A stretch of DNA of 64,000 bases from the NCBI RefSeq assembly GCF_041860085.1, contig NZ_CP124747.1, forward strand, positions 5,665,001 to 5,729,000, in the 5' to 3' direction. Made by a program: the position numbers and the translations under genes. Numbering within the stretch: the stretch's first letter is position 1; the number at the start of each line of letters is the position of its first letter. The stretch is from Schlesneria sp. DSM 10557. GTDB lineage: Bacteria > Planctomycetota > Planctomycetia > Planctomycetales > Planctomycetaceae. Of the stretch, positions 60,644 to 64,000 are shown piece by piece. Under the pieces are notes generated by a model. It made no database searches. It worked only from the letters and a program-made list of their open reading frames with translations, and was not told the origin of the DNA.

Positions 60644-61828
60644 ATGGCGATCCGCGTGGTGCTGGCGATGAGTGGTGGAGTGGACAGCTCTGCCGCTGCC
60701 GTGCTGCTGAAGCAGCAGGGATACGAAGTCATCGGACTGTTTATGCGGTCTGGTGCCGTCGAGGAAACCACTTGCCGAATCGAACCCAAGCCCAAGGCTT
60801 CCTCTGCTCCCGCTGTGGTTGACGCGTTACCGTCCCCACCGCTGCCGACCCTGCCGATTCTTGGCGCGAAGGCGAACAAGCAGGGTTGTTGCAGTGCCTC
60901 GGATGCAGCCGACGCCCGCCGCGTGGCGGACGTTCTGGATATCCCCTTTCACGCACTGAACTTTTCGGATGCGTTCGGCAGGATCAAGGACTACTTCGTC
61001 GATGAGTATCTTGCGGGGCGAACGCCGAATCCCTGCGTGATGTGCAACAACTGGCTGAAGTTTGGAAAGTTGTGGGACTTTGCCGTCAGCGTCGGTGCCG
61101 AGCGGATCGCGACGGGGCACTATGCGCGGATCGGAACGATCGACGGCGAACCCGCCTTGCTGCGTGGGCGAGATCGATCGAAAGATCAATCGTACGTTCT
61201 GGCGGGAATTAACCGCGAGATCCTCGATCGAATCATGTTCCCTGTCGGTGACTTCAATAAGCCCGAGATCCGTGAACTGGCAGGAGAAGCGGGACTTCGC
61301 GTGGCCACCAAGCCCGACAGTCAGGAAATCTGCTTCATCCCTGACAACGACTACGTCGGCTTTCTCGAACGGTATCGCGGTCGACCCGACATGGCGGGTG
61401 ATTTTGTGGACCCCTCCGGTAATGTTCTGGGCAAACATTCCGGATACGACCAGTTTACGATCGGACAACGTCGTGGGTTAGGGATCACCTTCGGTGAACC
61501 TCGCTTCGTGATTCGAATCGAGCCGGACACGCGGCGCGTTGTGCTGGGCAAGTACGAAGATCTGGCCTGCTATGAGTTAGAAGCAGATGGGTTAAGCTGG
61601 CTCAAGGACCACCTGCCGGAGAAGTTTGACTGCCTCGCACAGATTCGCTATCAGCACACCGCCGCCCCCGCAGTGGTTGAACGGATATCGGACGGACGTG
61701 TTCGCGTGCAGTTCGAAGCACCCCAGTACGGCGTCGCTCCGGGGCAGGCGATGGTCCTGTACGAAGGCGATCGCGTTCTCGGAGGGGGCTGGATCTGTCA
61801 GCCCGCGCGAAGTGAAGTTCACGTTTGA
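60644..61828 (+). CDS. mnmA: tRNA-specific 2-thiouridylase
   Basis: 394 residues. The PP-loop is SGGVDSS (10-16). The catalytic cysteines are C131 in CVMCN and C230 in EICFIPD, about 30 residues later than in E. coli because of a Pro/Ala-rich insertion at about 45-75. HYARIG, RDRSKDQSYVL and the C-terminal beta-barrel ending are normal. It thiolates U34 of tRNAs using sulfur that starts from a cysteine desulfurase; sufS lies 700 bases upstream. AGGAAG lies about ten bases before the ATG. Confidence 0.95.
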   Translation: MAIRVVLAMSGGVDSSAAAVLLKQQGYEVIGLFMRSGAVEETTCRIEPKPKASSAPAVVDALPSPPLPTLPILGAKANKQGCCSASDAADARRVADVLDIPFHALNFSDAFGRIKDYFVDEYLAGRTPNPCVMCNNWLKFGKLWDFAVSVGAERIATGHYARIGTIDGEPALLRGRDRSKDQSYVLAGINREILDRIMFPVGDFNKPEIRELAGEAGLRVATKPDSQEICFIPDNDYVGFLERYRGRPDMAGDFVDPSGNVLGKHSGYDQFTIGQRRGLGITFGEPRFVIRIEPDTRRVVLGKYEDLACYELEADGLSWLKDHLPEKFDCLAQIRYQHTAAPAVVERISDGRVRVQFEAPQYGVAPGQAMVLYEGDRVLGGGWICQPARSEVHV

Positions 61829-61877
61829 AGCAATGAAGTTCGCGATAAGGCCGTCGTTCCGGGGTGAACACTTCTGT

Positions 61878-61909
61878 GGGAGACCTCAGCCCATTCGAGA
61901 AGGTCTCCC
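61878..61909. terminator. Hairpin between mnmA and glgX
   Basis: Perfect 9-bp stem (GGGAGACCT / AGGTCTCCC) with a 14-base loop, 50 bases after mnmA and between two convergent genes. There is no T-tract in either direction, so terminator function is only possible. Confidence 0.45.
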
Positions 61910-62029
61910 TCAAAATTCGGTACGCATTGTCAGCCCGCGATCGGAACCCAGTGCCTGGTCCAGCCGCTGGTCGCCGCTCTGTTGAGTCCGATGTAGGAGT
62001 TTTCGCAGTTCGTATTGGACTTGCGCGGA

Positions 62030-64000
62030 TCAGGGGTTTCCGGGGCGGAACAGGGGGAAGCGAATACGCTTCTGCCAGCGCTGGTCCCTCACGAATTGCC
62101 AGATCTGTGACTTGGCCCGATCGACGAAAGGTACTTTTGGACGATTCAGCCTGAGAACAGCCAGGGAATGACCTTCCAGTGGATACGGTTCCTGGAACGT
62201 CAGCCGCTTCAAGAGGGAATCGGTTGCCGTGTCGAGCAGGGGTTGCCAGAACTCATTCTCGGCGTGCGGGGGCATCAGGAAGGGGATCGAGTCGTTGTGC
62301 GAATTGAACAGGATGAGGAGCGTGTCCCCTGAGATGGGGCGCCCCTTTTCATTGATCTCGTCTTCCATCTCCCCTTCAAGTCGCATTCCAAGGCAACGGG
62401 TGTAGTCCTTGTTCCAGTCTTCATCCGTCATCTGCTGGCCGAGCGGAGTGAGCCAGACGACGTCCTTGACCAGCTCGCCGCGAATCATTCGTCCCTGAAA
62501 AAACTTTCGTCGCTGCAGGACGGGTTGCGACTTCCAGAGTCGAATGACTCGCTGCGTGAATTCCAGGAACCGTCTTTCTTCTTTCGTCAGTTTCCATCGC
62601 AGCCAACTGATCGGGTTGTCCTGACAGTAGGCGTTGTTGTTGCCACCTTGCGACTGACAGAATTCATCCCCGCTGCGAATCATGGCGACCCCCTGTGATA
62701 TCAGGAGAGTGGTCATGAAATTTCGCTTCTGCTGTTCGCGAATTTTCAGTACTGCCGGGTCATCTGTGGGGCCCTCGGATCCACAGTTCCAGCTGATGTT
62801 GTGATTATCTCCGTCGTTATTGTTTTCGCCATTGGCTTCATTGTGCTTGTGGTTGTATGAAACCAGATCATGCAGTGAGAATCCGTCGTGAGACGTGACG
62901 AAGTTGATGCTCGCGTAGGGGCGGCGGCCTGTTGCTTCGTAGAGATCACTACTGCCGCACAGGCGTGTGGCGAACTCGCTGGCGGTGTGTCCGTCGCCGC
63001 GCCAAAACTTACGCACGCAATCGCGATACTTTCCGTTCCACTCGGTCCACAGGACGGGGAAGTTCCCCACCTGGTAACCCCCCGGCCCGACGTCCCATGG
63101 TTCGGCAATTAACTTCACCTGGGACAGGATGGGGTCCTGGTGGATAATGTCGAAGAACGCCCCCAGCTTATCGACGTCATGAAGTTCACGTGCCAACGCC
63201 GCTGCCAGATCGAAGCGAAAACCGTCAACGTGCATTTCCTGCACCCAGTAACGCAGGCTGTCCATGATCAATTGCAGAACGCGGGGCGACTGCATGTTCA
63301 GGGTATTTCCGCAGCCGGTGTAGTCCTGGTAATAGCGGCGGGGGTCAGCGAGACGGTAATAGGAGGTGTTGTCGAGCCCTTTCAGGCACAGTGTCGGGCC
63401 TAGATGATTTCCTTCGCAGGTATGGTTGTAGACCACGTCAAGAATGACCTCAAAGCCATTTCGATGAAGCTGGCGAACCATCCGCTTGAATTCATTGACC
63501 GTCTGCTGCGGGTTCGGGATCGAGGCGAACCGCATCTCGGGCGCCAGGTACGCCAGCGTGTTGTAACCCCAGTAGTTTGTGAGTCCTCGATCGACCAGAA
63601 ACCGTTCGTCGACATGGTGATGGACGGGCATCAGCTCGACCGCCGTCACTCCCAAGGACCGCAGATGTCGAAGCGTTCCTTCACATGCAACGCCGGCGTA
63701 TTTTCCGCGGCTCTCGCGTGGGACCCAGGGGCTTTTGCACGTGAAGCCCTTAACATGCATCTCATAGATGAGCGTCTTATGCCAGGGGGTCTTGGGGGGC
63801 TTGTCGCCGCCCCAGTTAAAGCGGGGATTGATGACGGCGGCGAGGGGGGCCGAATCCGCATTGTCGCGCTCATCAAAACTGAGATCACCAGCCGGATCGC
63901 CGATGTGGTAGCCGAACGCGGCGTCGTTCCAGATCAGGTCTCGTCCGATTCCCTTGGCGTAGGGGTCGAGCAGGACCTTGTTGGCATTAAACCGAAATCC
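62030..64000 (-). CDS. glgX: Glycogen debranching enzyme GlgX-like (5' partial)
   Basis: 656 residues are visible; the frame continues beyond the right edge and the N-terminus (CBM48 region) is missing. Visible from FNANKVLLDPYAKGIG onward. GH13 motifs: VVYNHTCEGN, the nucleophile region DGFRFDLA, the acid EPWDVGPGGY and SHDGFSLHDLVSYN. These and QGGNNNAYCQDNP place it with isoamylase/GlgX debranching enzymes, which cut alpha-1,6 branches of glycogen or limit dextrins. The C-terminal beta domain ends in a basic tail. Convergent with mnmA. Confidence 0.94.
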   Translation of the reverse strand, partial: GFRFNANKVLLDPYAKGIGRDLIWNDAAFGYHIGDPAGDLSFDERDNADSAPLAAVINPRFNWGGDKPPKTPWHKTLIYEMHVKGFTCKSPWVPRESRGKYAGVACEGTLRHLRSLGVTAVELMPVHHHVDERFLVDRGLTNYWGYNTLAYLAPEMRFASIPNPQQTVNEFKRMVRQLHRNGFEVILDVVYNHTCEGNHLGPTLCLKGLDNTSYYRLADPRRYYQDYTGCGNTLNMQSPRVLQLIMDSLRYWVQEMHVDGFRFDLAAALARELHDVDKLGAFFDIIHQDPILSQVKLIAEPWDVGPGGYQVGNFPVLWTEWNGKYRDCVRKFWRGDGHTASEFATRLCGSSDLYEATGRRPYASINFVTSHDGFSLHDLVSYNHKHNEANGENNNDGDNHNISWNCGSEGPTDDPAVLKIREQQKRNFMTTLLISQGVAMIRSGDEFCQSQGGNNNAYCQDNPISWLRWKLTKEERRFLEFTQRVIRLWKSQPVLQRRKFFQGRMIRGELVKDVVWLTPLGQQMTDEDWNKDYTRCLGMRLEGEMEDEINEKGRPISGDTLLILFNSHNDSIPFLMPPHAENEFWQPLLDTATDSLLKRLTFQEPYPLEGHSLAVLRLNRPKVPFVDRAKSQIWQFVRDQRWQKRIRFPLFRPGNP

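Overview
The window looks like chromosomal DNA of a planctomycete (Planctomycetota, probably order Planctomycetales). This rests on gene families rather than any marker RNA gene. Present are a PVC-type heme-binding dehydrogenase with an NPCBM module, DUF1080 and ThuA domain proteins, a Tat-exported DUF1501 protein, a PQQ-type beta-propeller, a very large unnamed membrane protein, and weak Shine-Dalgarno use with loosely spaced genes. I saw no rRNA, tRNA, CRISPR array, insertion sequence or phage gene. Both ends cut genes: the 3' end of an unknown gene at 2-295 and the 5' end of a glgX-like gene at 62030-64000.

Layout. 1-10 kb: an unknown protein, then a possible sugar-oxidation neighbourhood (DUF1080-ThuA fusion, NPCBM/beta-propeller/HEAT/cytochrome dehydrogenase, sugar ABC permease without its partners, PQQ-like propeller). 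10-20 kb: ribosomal protein S1 with a long Ala/Thr-rich N-terminal tail, a secreted TPR protein, adenylate kinase, a coupled GT2 glycosyltransferase and ChbG-type deacetylase, and a membrane protein of about 1230 residues. 20-30 kb: an MFS carrier with a large insertion, PBP4-type DacB, an M16 peptidase, an esterase-SMP30 fusion, and an EF-G paralogue. 30-38 kb: a small conserved-looking ORF, a 1-kb gap, then an outer-membrane factor, an HlyD adaptor carrying EF-hands (the two genes overlap by 137 bp), an ABC ATPase and pgsA.

38-48 kb: a small lipoprotein, csrA, a ThuA protein, aspS (probably GTG-started), a secreted regulatory-like beta-domain protein, an ABC-2 exporter permease, a DUF1501 protein, TatD and a helical hypothetical protein. 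48-56.5 kb: the minus-strand complex I membrane arm nuoH-J-K-L-M-N, with no nuoI between H and J and a His-rich insertion in NuoL. 56.5-64 kb: an SH3-like small protein, dapB, sufS, a Fur-family regulator, mnmA and glgX.

Best candidates for something new are the extended TolC / EF-hand adaptor / ABC ATPase cassette that lacks a permease, the DUF1080-ThuA plus NPCBM-cytochrome neighbourhood as a periplasmic 3-keto-glycoside route, the His-rich loop in NuoL, and two intergenic clusters of RNA-like hairpins (30170-30412 and 57160-57230). All functions come from reading motifs by eye; no database search or folding program was run.
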